The notes beneath the pieces are model-generated. The model saw only the letters and a program-made list of their open reading frames with translations. It was not told the DNA's origin and did not search any database. Below are positions 39,151-46,559 of a DNA stretch of 46,559 nucleotides, one piece after another. The position numbers and the translations under genes are program-made. The DNA lies in assembly GCA_938020445.1 (NCBI GenBank), contig CALIIC010000137.1, positions 1 through 46,559 of the forward strand, written 5' to 3'. The DNA comes from an uncultured Flavobacteriaceae bacterium. GTDB taxonomy: Bacteria; Bacteroidota; Bacteroidia; Flavobacteriales; Flavobacteriaceae. Within the stretch, counting starts at the first letter, position 1. Every line of letters begins with the position of its first letter.

Positions 39151-40449
39151 TTGAGAAAAAAGGTTGTTTTTTCAGTGGTGAATGTGGAGCGGTTCAAAAC
39201 CTTGCTCTATTTCTGGTCGCGACAGTTTTTGGAAGTAGCATGGTTAGATAGTAATGGGCATAGGGATCAGTACAGTTCTTTTGATGCCCTGTTGGCCGTT
39301 GATGCGCTTACCATACTCCAAACAGATGCTCAAAATGCCTTTGAAGAGCTACATGTTTTTCAAGAAGGTTCCCGTGATTGGATCTTCGGATATCTTTCCT
39401 ACGATTTAAAAAATGATCTTGAAGATCTTCGCTCGCGGAATCCGGATCGTCTTGGTTTTCCGGAATTGTATTTTTTTAGGCCCAAGAAACTAATCTCCGT
39501 AAAGGGCAAACAAGTAGAGTTCAACTACCTGAACATGGTAGATGATGAGATAGAAAAAGACTTTAAGGAAATTAGTGAAGGTGCTTTTCCGAAACCTAAA
39601 AAACGGCATAAGAAAGCCGCACATATCAAATTGGGTATTTTTAAGGACGACTATTTTTCAAGAGTTCAAAAAATGCTCGCTCATATACATCGGGGTGATA
39701 TTTATGAGGCCAATTTTTGTCAGGAGTGTTATGCGGAACAAATCGAACTGGATGCATGGCGCACCTACGATAAGCTAAATACCATTTCAAAGGCGCCATT
39801 TTCCTGTTTTTTGCGGTTGAACGACCATTATTTATTATCGGCCTCTCCAGAAAGGTATCTGCAGCGAAAAGGAGATACGCTTATTTCACAACCGATAAAG
39901 GGTACGGCACGTCGCAGCCAAGACCCGCGTACAGATGCCGCATTGAAAAAAGAGTTGGCAGTCGACCTCAAAGAACGCGCCGAGAATATTATGATTGTTG
40001 ATTTGGTGCGCAATGACATGTCGAAAAATGCGCAAAAGGGGAGTGTAACCGTAGAGGAGTTGTGTAAAGTGTATAGCTTTGAACAGGTACATCAAATGGT
40101 CTCAACGGTTTGTTCAAGGGTTCGGGAAGGGGTTGCTTCTATTGACCTGATTCGGGATACCTTTCCTATGGGCAGTATGACAGGCGCCCCAAAACTATCG
40201 GCGATGAAGATCATAGAGGAACTTGAAGCCTTTAAACGCGGATTGTACAGTGGGGCTGTTGGGTATTTTACACCTTCAGGCGATTTTGATTTTAATGTTG
40301 TTATTCGAAGCATTCTGTACAACGAACCCGAAAAATATGTTTCTTTTTCCGTTGGAAGTGCCATTACTGCCAAGGCGATTCCTGAAAAAGAATACGAAGA
40401 ATGCTTGCTTAAGGCCAAAGCAATGCGGGAGGTTTTAGAGGGGAAATAA
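39151..40449 (+). CDS. pabB: Aminodeoxychorismate synthase component I (PabB-like)
   Basis: The C-terminal two thirds (~165-430) is a chorismate-binding domain with KGTARRSQDPRTDAAL, IMIVDLVRNDMSKNAQKGSV, FPMGSMTGAPKLSAMKIIEE, YSGAVGYFTPSGDFDFNVVI and the end VGSAITAKAIPEKEYEECLL. These features favour PabB or anthranilate synthase I; isolation from trp genes and the context favour PabB, which makes aminodeoxychorismate for folate. The tryptophan/lysine motif is KGT here, where the catalytic lysine (PIKGT) is expected. The start appears to be TTG at 39151, three bases after the previous stop, giving MRKKVVFSVVNVERF; a GTG lies at 39175. No PabA glutaminase lies in the window. Confidence 0.9.
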   Translation: MRKKVVFSVVNVERFKTLLYFWSRQFLEVAWLDSNGHRDQYSSFDALLAVDALTILQTDAQNAFEELHVFQEGSRDWIFGYLSYDLKNDLEDLRSRNPDRLGFPELYFFRPKKLISVKGKQVEFNYLNMVDDEIEKDFKEISEGAFPKPKKRHKKAAHIKLGIFKDDYFSRVQKMLAHIHRGDIYEANFCQECYAEQIELDAWRTYDKLNTISKAPFSCFLRLNDHYLLSASPERYLQRKGDTLISQPIKGTARRSQDPRTDAALKKELAVDLKERAENIMIVDLVRNDMSKNAQKGSVTVEELCKVYSFEQVHQMVSTVCSRVREGVASIDLIRDTFPMGSMTGAPKLSAMKIIEELEAFKRGLYSGAVGYFTPSGDFDFNVVIRSILYNEPEKYVSFSVGSAITAKAIPEKEYEECLLKAKAMREVLEGK

Positions 40450-40478
40450 CCTCGAAGACACCAACGAATGAAATACAA

Positions 40479-41309
40479 ATGGGGATGCATTTAGAAGAAT
40501 TTGAATTTGAAGCCTATGGGGAGTCCATTTCGGGGCGTTATACGCAACCCCAAGAAATAAAGGGAGTATTGGTTTTGGTCCATGGTTTTGGAGCACACTC
40601 GGGCCGGTATTTGGAGCATGTGGTGCCCATGTTATTGCAAACAGGCGTGGCAGTAGTGCTATATGATAATATCGGGCATGGTAAATCGGGCGGTAAAAGA
40701 GGCCATTGTCCTAGTTATGAGGCCTTGCTATCGATCTTGGATACTGTTATTGCGAAAGCGCAACACTTTTTTCCTGAGCAACCGTTGTTTTTATATGGAC
40801 ATAGTATGGGAGCGAATTTGGTTTTGAACTACGCATTGCGAAAAGACAACCAATTACACGGAATTGTGGGGACGAGCCCCTATTTGCGATTGGCTTTTAA
40901 ACCTCCAGCTTGGAAAGTGGTATTGGGCAAGATGCTATTGCGGTTAATACCCTCTATAACCCTGCCATCAGGGCTTGACCCAAAAGGCATTTCAAGAATA
41001 CCCGAGGAGGTCGAAAAGTACAAATCGGACCCCTTGGTTTTTGACCAGGTAAGTCCAATGTTCTCCTTCCCGATCATGGAAGCAGGGGAGTGGGCAATAG
41101 CCAACGCCCATACGCTCAAAGTAGAAACCTTCCTGCTTCATGGTGACGCCGACCCCATTATTGACCATGATGCAACGATTGAATTTGACAAAAACTGTCC
41201 GAAAACGACCCTGACAATTTTCGAAGGAGGGTATCACGAACTGCATTATGATTTTTGTAAAGACGAAATGTTGGCCTTGGTAAGGACGTGGATATCTGAA
41301 AAGTTGTAA
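40479..41309 (+). CDS. Alpha/beta hydrolase, monoacylglycerol lipase-like
   Basis: The 276-residue protein fits the Hydrolase_4 (lysophospholipase/monoacylglycerol lipase) group. It has an oxyanion-hole strand VLVHGFGAHSGRY (32-44), DNIGHGKSGGKRGHCPSYE (63-81), which is typical of this group, and the nucleophile elbow LYGHSMGANLVLNYAL with S109. Near the C-terminus are FLLHGDADPIIDHDAT with the acid and GGYHELHYDFCK with the histidine. It should hydrolyse an ester of glycerol or lysophospholipid; the exact substrate is open. There is no signal peptide. A second in-frame ATG at 40485 would remove two residues. It sits between pabB (29 bases) and tilS (45 bases), in a run that may be one transcript. 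Confidence 0.92.
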   Translation: MGMHLEEFEFEAYGESISGRYTQPQEIKGVLVLVHGFGAHSGRYLEHVVPMLLQTGVAVVLYDNIGHGKSGGKRGHCPSYEALLSILDTVIAKAQHFFPEQPLFLYGHSMGANLVLNYALRKDNQLHGIVGTSPYLRLAFKPPAWKVVLGKMLLRLIPSITLPSGLDPKGISRIPEEVEKYKSDPLVFDQVSPMFSFPIMEAGEWAIANAHTLKVETFLLHGDADPIIDHDATIEFDKNCPKTTLTIFEGGYHELHYDFCKDEMLALVRTWISEKL

Positions 41310-41342
41310 AAACAACTTTTTTCACCTCCTATTAATTCTCCC

Positions 41343-41350
41343 TAACTTTA
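41343..41350 (+). promoter_or_regulatory. Promoter -7-like element immediately before tilS
   Basis: TAACTTTA differs from TAnnTTTG at the last base only and ends 4 bases before the predicted GTG start at 41355. If used, it gives a leaderless or near-leaderless tilS transcript inside the operon. A -33 TTTT lies about 20 bases upstream. Confidence 0.35.
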
Positions 41351-41354
41351 CCGT

Positions 41355-42662
41355 GTGGTAGATCAATTCAAAAATCATCTTGAGAAGCAGTTTCCCGAAT
41401 TGCTGGTCACACCCTTTTTGGTTGCTTGTAGTGGTGGCGTTGATAGTATGGTATTGGTGCACTTGTGTGCTGCCCTTCAATTAGATTTTGGTGTTGCACA
41501 CTGCAATTTTAAACTGCGGGGAATCGATAGTGACCAAGATGCAATCTTTGTTCAAAAAATAACCGGTGATTTAGCCGTTGAATTTTTATCAAACACTTTT
41601 GATACAGAGGCTTATGTATTAAAGTATAAAGTTTCAATTCAAATGGCTGCGCGTGAACTTCGCTATGCCTGGTTTGATGAAATAGTGAAAAATACGCGTT
41701 TTGAAAAGGTGCTTACGGCACACCACCAAGATGATAATTTGGAAACTTTTTTAATCAATCTATCTCGTGGAACGGGAATTAAAGGGTTGGTTGGTATTCC
41801 TATGCGCAGTTCACTAATTGCTAGGCCCTTATTAGATTTTACAAGGGCCGATTTGGAGGAGTATGCAAAGGAAGAGGGAATTAAATGGCGTGAAGATGCG
41901 AGCAATGCCGAGGCAAAGTACCTAAGGAATAAAATTCGACATGAGGTTGTTCCTGTCCTGAAAGAATTGCATCCAACTTTTCAGGAGAATTTTGGCCGTT
42001 CACAAACCTATTTAAAGGAGTCCGAGACCTTGCTTGCCTCCCATAAAATACAATTGCAGACTTCTTTGTTTGATGAAAAAGATGGGTTGATTCGTATTGC
42101 AGTTGCTGACTTAAAGACCCTATCTCCCCTAAAAGCCTATTTACATTTGTTGTTTGGTGATTTTGGATTTACCGCTTGGAGCGATGTAGAACGACTGTTA
42201 AACGGTGGGAGTGGTAAGGAGGTGCGATCAAAAACACATCGTTTGGTGCGTAATCGGGATGTTCTTTTGCTTGAGGAACTAAAGGAGCATGATAGCACAA
42301 ACTACTACCTTGACGAGAACGTTGTGGAAATGGAACACCCCGTTCATATGAGAATAAGACCGGCAGCCGGTATAAAAGAGTGGGGCGACAACGTACTATA
42401 CGTTGACAAGGAAACGTTAAAGTATCCCCTAGTTGTTAGGAAATGGGAAAAAGGCGACTATTTTCATCCGGTTGGTTTGGGAGGGAGAAAGAAACTTTCA
42501 AAGTACTTTAAAGACGAAAAAATGAGTGTAATCGCTAAACAACAACAATGGCTATTATGCTCAGGAGAGGATATTATTTGGGTGATAGGTAAGCGGGCCG
42601 ACGAACGTTTTAAAGTGCATAAAAACACTAAAAAAATCATAAAGTTCAAATTAAATAAATGA
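41355..42662 (+). CDS. tilS: tRNA(Ile)-lysidine synthase
   Basis: TilS attaches lysine to C34 of the CAU-anticodon tRNA-Ile, so that it reads AUA codons; it is essential. The 435 residues show the PP-loop ATP-binding motif VACSGGVDSMVLVH (~23-36), LTAHHQDDNLETFLINLSRG (~115-134), and SRGTGIKGLVGIPMRSSLIA and DASNAEAKYLRNKIRHEVVP, which are TilS-specific. The C-terminal region (~350-435) is the TilS C domain (VRKWEKGDYFHPVGLGGRKK). The start is a GTG at 41355; no upstream ATG fits. The stop codon overlaps the dsbD start as ATGA, indicating coupled translation. Confidence 0.96.
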   Translation: MVDQFKNHLEKQFPELLVTPFLVACSGGVDSMVLVHLCAALQLDFGVAHCNFKLRGIDSDQDAIFVQKITGDLAVEFLSNTFDTEAYVLKYKVSIQMAARELRYAWFDEIVKNTRFEKVLTAHHQDDNLETFLINLSRGTGIKGLVGIPMRSSLIARPLLDFTRADLEEYAKEEGIKWREDASNAEAKYLRNKIRHEVVPVLKELHPTFQENFGRSQTYLKESETLLASHKIQLQTSLFDEKDGLIRIAVADLKTLSPLKAYLHLLFGDFGFTAWSDVERLLNGGSGKEVRSKTHRLVRNRDVLLLEELKEHDSTNYYLDENVVEMEHPVHMRIRPAAGIKEWGDNVLYVDKETLKYPLVVRKWEKGDYFHPVGLGGRKKLSKYFKDEKMSVIAKQQQWLLCSGEDIIWVIGKRADERFKVHKNTKKIIKFKLNK

Positions 42663-44626
42663 ATAAGATAATTGTTCTTATTGTGTTATTTTTTAGCACA
42701 TTAAATGCCGTGTCTCAGTCTGATGATGAGCCTGCGATATGGTCTCAAGAGTTGGTGAAGATTTCCGATACGGAATATAAGTTGATCATGAAGGGAAAGA
42801 TACATGAGGGATGGCATGTATACTCCCAGTTTACTCCCGAAGGCGGTTCACAACCCAGTTTGTTCGAATACAAAGACGCGGGGAAAACCTACGAATTAGT
42901 GGGTAAAACGGAAGAGAGTAAAACGGAATCCGAATATGTAGAAGTCTTTGATTTAGAAGAGCTATTCTTTAAACACGAAGCAATATTTACCCAACGAATA
43001 AAACTAAAAGATCCTAACATCAAACAAATAGATGTTGACTTTTTTTACCAAATATGTAAAGAGGTATGTATACCTGCCGATGTATCCTTCAATTTTTCTT
43101 TGGATGGATCGGCCATAGTAGTCGAGGATAAGGAGGTCGATGCCCGGAGTTTGGAAATGACCGCGGCCCTAAAGCTTACTTTAAAGAACGCAGCATTGCT
43201 TGAAACTGGGAAAACCGATAAGCTAAATGCGGATTCAGGTATCTGGACGATCTTTGGCCTTGGCTTCCTTGGAGGACTTATCGCGCTTTTGACCCCCTGT
43301 GTTTTTCCAATGATTCCCTTAACGGTATCTTTTTTTACAAAACAATCCCGGAATAAATCAAAGGGTATTGTAAACGCCTTGCTATATGGGTTTTTCATAG
43401 TATTGATCTATTTTTTATTGAGCACCCCTTTTCATTTATTTGATTCGGTAGACTCGCAAATATTGAATACCATTGCTACCAATAGGTGGTTGAACATACT
43501 ATTCTTTGTGATTTTTGTTTTTTTCGCTTTTTCGTTTTTTGGGTATTATGAGCTTACCTTGCCAAGTTCTTGGGCAAATAAAATGGATGCCGCCTCAACG
43601 AAAGCAGGTGGGTTTATCGGTATCTTTTTTATGGCGGTTACCTTGGCGATTGTTTCTTTCTCCTGTACCGGCCCTATTTTAGGCGGTTTATTGGGAAGTA
43701 CCGCCCTGGCCGAGGGAGATGTAGCAACCAATCTTTCTGCCGGTATGACCGGCTTTGGTCTTGCTTTGGCCTTGCCATTTGCCTTATTTGCGCTTTTTCC
43801 TGCCTGGTTGAATTCACTCCCGAAGTCCGGTGGATGGATGACCACTGTGAAAGTAGTACTGGGTTTTTTGGAGTTGGCACTTGCCCTTAAATTCCTTTCC
43901 AATGCCGATTTGGTAGGGCATTGGGGGCTATTGAAACGAGAGGTTTTCATCGTTGTATGGGTGATTTTGTTCCTGTTGATGGCGGCCTATTTGTTTGGCT
44001 TGTTTCGATTTCCCCACGACGGCCCGAAACAGAAATTATCGGCCACAAGAAAAGGCATTGGGATGTTAAGTGTCGGTTTTTCCCTGTATTTAATTCTCGG
44101 ATTGGGAAAAGTGGTCAATTTAAAACTACTGAGTGGCTTGCTCCCTCCTGATTTTTATAGCCTTATGGATAAGGAGAATGATTGCCCTCTGGGTATCGAC
44201 TGTTATAAAGATTTTGAAGCAGGTGTTGCCCAAGCGAAAGTAACCAACAAGCCTATTTTGCTAGATTTTACCGGATGGGCGTGTTCTAACTGTCGGGATA
44301 TGGAAGAAAATGTGTGGAGTGACTCGCAAGTATTCCCATTGATCAATGAAGAATACGTGTTGATTTCTTTATATGTTGATGACAGTGCCGAATTACCGGC
44401 AGAGGAGCAGTTCGATTTTAGATATGCCTCGGGTCGCGTAAAGACCATTGAGACCATCGGGCAGAAATGGGGCACTTTTCAAACCCTCAACTTTGGGGCG
44501 GCCTCGCAGCCACATTATGTATTGCTTTCACCCGATTTGAAAGTGCTGAATCATGCGATTCAAAAAACAGATGCGGAAACTTATAAGAGTTGGTTGTTGA
44601 AGGGAATTAATGCCCATAAAAAATAA
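42659..44626 (+). CDS. dsbD: Thiol:disulfide interchange protein DsbD
   Basis: DsbD carries electrons from cytosolic thioredoxin through the inner membrane to periplasmic thiol proteins. The 655 residues contain a signal peptide (~1-19) and an N-terminal periplasmic domain (~20-155) with YQICKEVCIPADVSF (~130-144), the nDsbD cysteine pair. An eight-helix core (~195-460) carries cysteines in LLTPCVFPMIPLTVSFF and SFSCTGPILGGLLG. The C-terminal thioredoxin-like domain has LDFTGWACSNCRDMEENVW (~537-555), where the usual CVAC/CxxC is CSNC. All three redox centres are present, so it should be functional in cytochrome c maturation or disulfide isomerisation. It overlaps tilS by 4 bases. The penicillin acylase gene begins 104 bases after its stop. 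Confidence 0.96.
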   Translation: MNKIIVLIVLFFSTLNAVSQSDDEPAIWSQELVKISDTEYKLIMKGKIHEGWHVYSQFTPEGGSQPSLFEYKDAGKTYELVGKTEESKTESEYVEVFDLEELFFKHEAIFTQRIKLKDPNIKQIDVDFFYQICKEVCIPADVSFNFSLDGSAIVVEDKEVDARSLEMTAALKLTLKNAALLETGKTDKLNADSGIWTIFGLGFLGGLIALLTPCVFPMIPLTVSFFTKQSRNKSKGIVNALLYGFFIVLIYFLLSTPFHLFDSVDSQILNTIATNRWLNILFFVIFVFFAFSFFGYYELTLPSSWANKMDAASTKAGGFIGIFFMAVTLAIVSFSCTGPILGGLLGSTALAEGDVATNLSAGMTGFGLALALPFALFALFPAWLNSLPKSGGWMTTVKVVLGFLELALALKFLSNADLVGHWGLLKREVFIVVWVILFLLMAAYLFGLFRFPHDGPKQKLSATRKGIGMLSVGFSLYLILGLGKVVNLKLLSGLLPPDFYSLMDKENDCPLGIDCYKDFEAGVAQAKVTNKPILLDFTGWACSNCRDMEENVWSDSQVFPLINEEYVLISLYVDDSAELPAEEQFDFRYASGRVKTIETIGQKWGTFQTLNFGAASQPHYVLLSPDLKVLNHAIQKTDAETYKSWLLKGINAHKK

Positions 44627-44730
44627 TTGCCCTTAACTTCGATGTGCGCTGACGTCTTCAGTGTTTCCCGAAAACAACAGGTTTTCTTGTTTGCTTAAAT
44701 ATGGTATCTTTCGGTGCAAACGAGATAAAT

Positions 44731-46559
44731 ATGAGATTGCTTCGCAAATTAGGATGGGTACTTTTAGTATTGGTTACCCTTCTCTTTATTACCACGGCCG
44801 TATTTATATACACACATAAACCAACCTACGACGGAGAGGTATCCTTAATAGGGATAGATAGCGAGGTCGAGGTGTACTATGACGCCTATGGTATACCCCA
44901 CATTTATGCAGAAAAAGAGCTAGATGCCATGCAAACTTTGGGGTATGTGCATGCGCAAGATCGTCTTTGGCAAATGGAAGTACTTCGTAGAATAGGGAGT
45001 GGGCGCCTTTCGGAGCTTTTCGGGAAGGATTTGGTAAGTACTGATCGTTTTTTCCTTGCACTGGGCATCGATGATGCTTCGCTTGCCGCCGTAGAGAAGT
45101 TGGACCGTACGAGCCGATCGGTTCAACTGGCACAGGCATATTTGAAAGGAATTAATAGGTTCGTAGAAGAAGGACCGACGCCCGTAGAGTTTTACCTTAC
45201 AGGTATTGATAAGAGTGATTTTACCTTGAAGGATGTGCACAACATTATGGGATATATGGCCTTTAGTTTTGCTATGGCGCATAAGACGGACCCACTGCTA
45301 ACGAAAATCAACGACAAATTGGGAAGTGCCTACCTGAAGGATTTGGCAATTGATATAAGCTCAAATTCGGAGTTGATACGGAATGCGCCCTCAAAAACCG
45401 ATACCATCAAAGAAAAAACCATGGCTTCGGTCATGAAATCCCTAGAGAAATTATCGATTCCCTTGTTCGAAGGCAGCAATAGCTGGGTACTCGGTCCTGA
45501 AAAAACAAAAAACGGGAAAGTAATTTTTGCCAACGACCCTCATATTGGTTTTTCACAACCTTCTGTTTGGTATGAAGCCCATATTAAAACACCCGATTAT
45601 GAAAAATATGGGTATTATATAGGGGGCATGCCTTTTCCGTTGTTAGCGCATGACAGAACACAGGCCTATGGTTTAACAATGTTTGAAAACGATGATGTGG
45701 ATTTCTTTTACGAAGAAAACCATCCGAGCGATAGCATGCGGTATAAAAATTCTAGGGGTTGGGCTGAATATGAAGTAGTTTCTAAGACAATTCCCGTGAA
45801 AGGCGGTGAAACGATCGATTTTAATTTTAAGAAGACAAATCGTGGTCCGGTAATGAATGGCATAGCCGACCAGATAAGGGGGGAGACGCCCATTTCGATG
45901 TGGTGGGAATATACCCAAGGAGATATTCAGGTGGTCGAAGCCACTTATCGCTTGTCCCATACGAAGCATATAGATGACTTTCCAAAAGCGCTTGAAAAAA
46001 TCCATGCACCGGGACTTAATGTTATGTATGGTGATGCAAAGGGAAATATTGCTTGGTGGGCCTCCGCACATTTGTATCAAATTCCTGATAGCGTCCGTAC
46101 CAAGTTTGTTCAAATGCCTGGTTCGGGACTTTCTACAAAAAAAGAATACTTAGATTTTTCCCAAAATCCCCAAGCGATCAATCCACCTTGGAAGTACGTC
46201 TACTCGGCCAATAACCAGCCCGATTCTATCGCTGGAATGCTATATCCGGGATATTACTTACCCGAGAATAGGGCGAAACGCATTGTACAGCTTTTGGAAC
46301 CCAAAAATGACTGGGATGTCACAACCGTTTCAGAAATGATGGTCGATGTGACATCCGCGGTAAATCCGGGCATTGTTGCCGATCTTGCCAATTCGATTGA
46401 CGTAAATACCGCCTCAGAAAAGCAAATCAAAATATTGGATAAGATGAAGGCTTGGAAAGGATCGTACGGTTTGGAAAGTGTGGAAGCCACGATTTATACG
46501 CGCTGGATTTACTTTGTGCTTAAAAACACCTTTTCTGATGAAATGGGACCACTTTTGTT
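44731..46559 (+). CDS. Penicillin acylase family protein, C-terminus cut by window edge
   Basis: ATG at 44731 opens 609 codons without a stop to the edge. After a membrane anchor or signal helix (~8-28, LGWVLLVLVTLLFITTAVF), the A-chain region has VYYDAYGIPHIYAEKELDAM and LGYVHAQDRLWQMEVLRRIG, both diagnostic. The Ntn-hydrolase nucleophile is S249 in FEGSNSWVLGPEKTKNGK, the point where precursors are cut to free the catalytic serine of the B chain. It is followed by FANDPHIGFSQPSVWYEAHI. Relatives hydrolyse side-chain amides, including beta-lactams and N-acyl homoserine lactones, but natural substrates are often unknown. It should act in the periplasm. TATCTTTC about 20 bases upstream resembles a -7 element. 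Confidence 0.93.
   Translation, partial: MRLLRKLGWVLLVLVTLLFITTAVFIYTHKPTYDGEVSLIGIDSEVEVYYDAYGIPHIYAEKELDAMQTLGYVHAQDRLWQMEVLRRIGSGRLSELFGKDLVSTDRFFLALGIDDASLAAVEKLDRTSRSVQLAQAYLKGINRFVEEGPTPVEFYLTGIDKSDFTLKDVHNIMGYMAFSFAMAHKTDPLLTKINDKLGSAYLKDLAIDISSNSELIRNAPSKTDTIKEKTMASVMKSLEKLSIPLFEGSNSWVLGPEKTKNGKVIFANDPHIGFSQPSVWYEAHIKTPDYEKYGYYIGGMPFPLLAHDRTQAYGLTMFENDDVDFFYEENHPSDSMRYKNSRGWAEYEVVSKTIPVKGGETIDFNFKKTNRGPVMNGIADQIRGETPISMWWEYTQGDIQVVEATYRLSHTKHIDDFPKALEKIHAPGLNVMYGDAKGNIAWWASAHLYQIPDSVRTKFVQMPGSGLSTKKEYLDFSQNPQAINPPWKYVYSANNQPDSIAGMLYPGYYLPENRAKRIVQLLEPKNDWDVTTVSEMMVDVTSAVNPGIVADLANSIDVNTASEKQIKILDKMKAWKGSYGLESVEATIYTRWIYFVLKNTFSDEMGPLL

Noticed and set aside
39151..40449. Anthranilate synthase component I (TrpE) for the chorismate-binding gene
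   Set aside because: No trp genes are nearby, and the arrangement with tilS and dsbD suggests PabB. TrpE cannot be formally excluded without phylogeny.
1..46559. Scan for tRNA/rRNA genes, CRISPR arrays, insertion sequences, integrases and phage genes
   Set aside because: None seen by eye: no cloverleaf-like conserved arms, no regularly spaced direct repeats and no transposase or integrase motifs. Small degenerate remnants could have been missed.

Overview
The window looks like a chromosomal segment of a marine-type Flavobacteriia (Bacteroidota). Several things support this. There is a secreted protein with a type IX secretion C-terminal domain and SprB-like repeats. Promoters match the Bacteroidota -33/-7 pattern (TTTG and TAnnTTTG). 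The gene orders tpx-dgkA-ftsK-lolA-lptF/G-ribB and pabB-hydrolase-tilS-dsbD-penicillin acylase are ones I associate with this class. Most genes are intact housekeeping or envelope genes. No tRNA, rRNA, CRISPR array, transposase or phage gene was seen.

Layout. 1-1100: the start of an XRE-type regulator (minus strand), a gap with a large perfect hairpin, and an NTF2-like gene. 1409-4690: pta-ackA, the acetyl-CoA/acetate/ATP module. 4691-9183: an accessory-looking stretch, first a 0.77-kb gap with decayed coding traces, then three same-strand genes (unknown 208-aa protein, GGCT-fold protein, membrane/TPR protein). 9262-11373: a minus-strand receptor in which a periplasmic double-Cache sensor is joined, through two extra membrane helices, to a pentameric ligand-gated ion channel (pLGIC) module. 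This is the most unusual gene here. 11740-16337: MarR regulator, S41 peptidase and membrane-bound spermidine-synthase-like protein. 16446-21563: a 1,705-residue secreted nuclease with two different nuclease domains.

21768-24530: TSUP permease, nitroreductase, and an aminotransferase resembling KdnA (8-amino-Kdo synthesis). 24566-31219: the compact minus-strand operon tpx, dgkA, ftsK, lolA, lptF/G and ribB, with overlaps or gaps of a few bases. Its RibB carries a GTP cyclohydrolase II domain that has lost all its zinc ligands. 31291-34678: NhaC antiporter, a Cys/Met-metabolism PLP enzyme and a divergent Lrp/AsnC regulator with palindromes between them. 34761-35261: an ankyrin-repeat pseudogene with two amber codons. 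35415-38417: lipoamide dehydrogenase, strong terminator, tandem-CDGSH protein and HGSNAT-like acyltransferase. 38614-46559: FMN reductase, pabB, alpha/beta hydrolase, tilS, dsbD and a penicillin acylase cut by the right edge.

Identifications rest on motifs read by eye and family knowledge. No database search was possible, so residue ranges are approximate.
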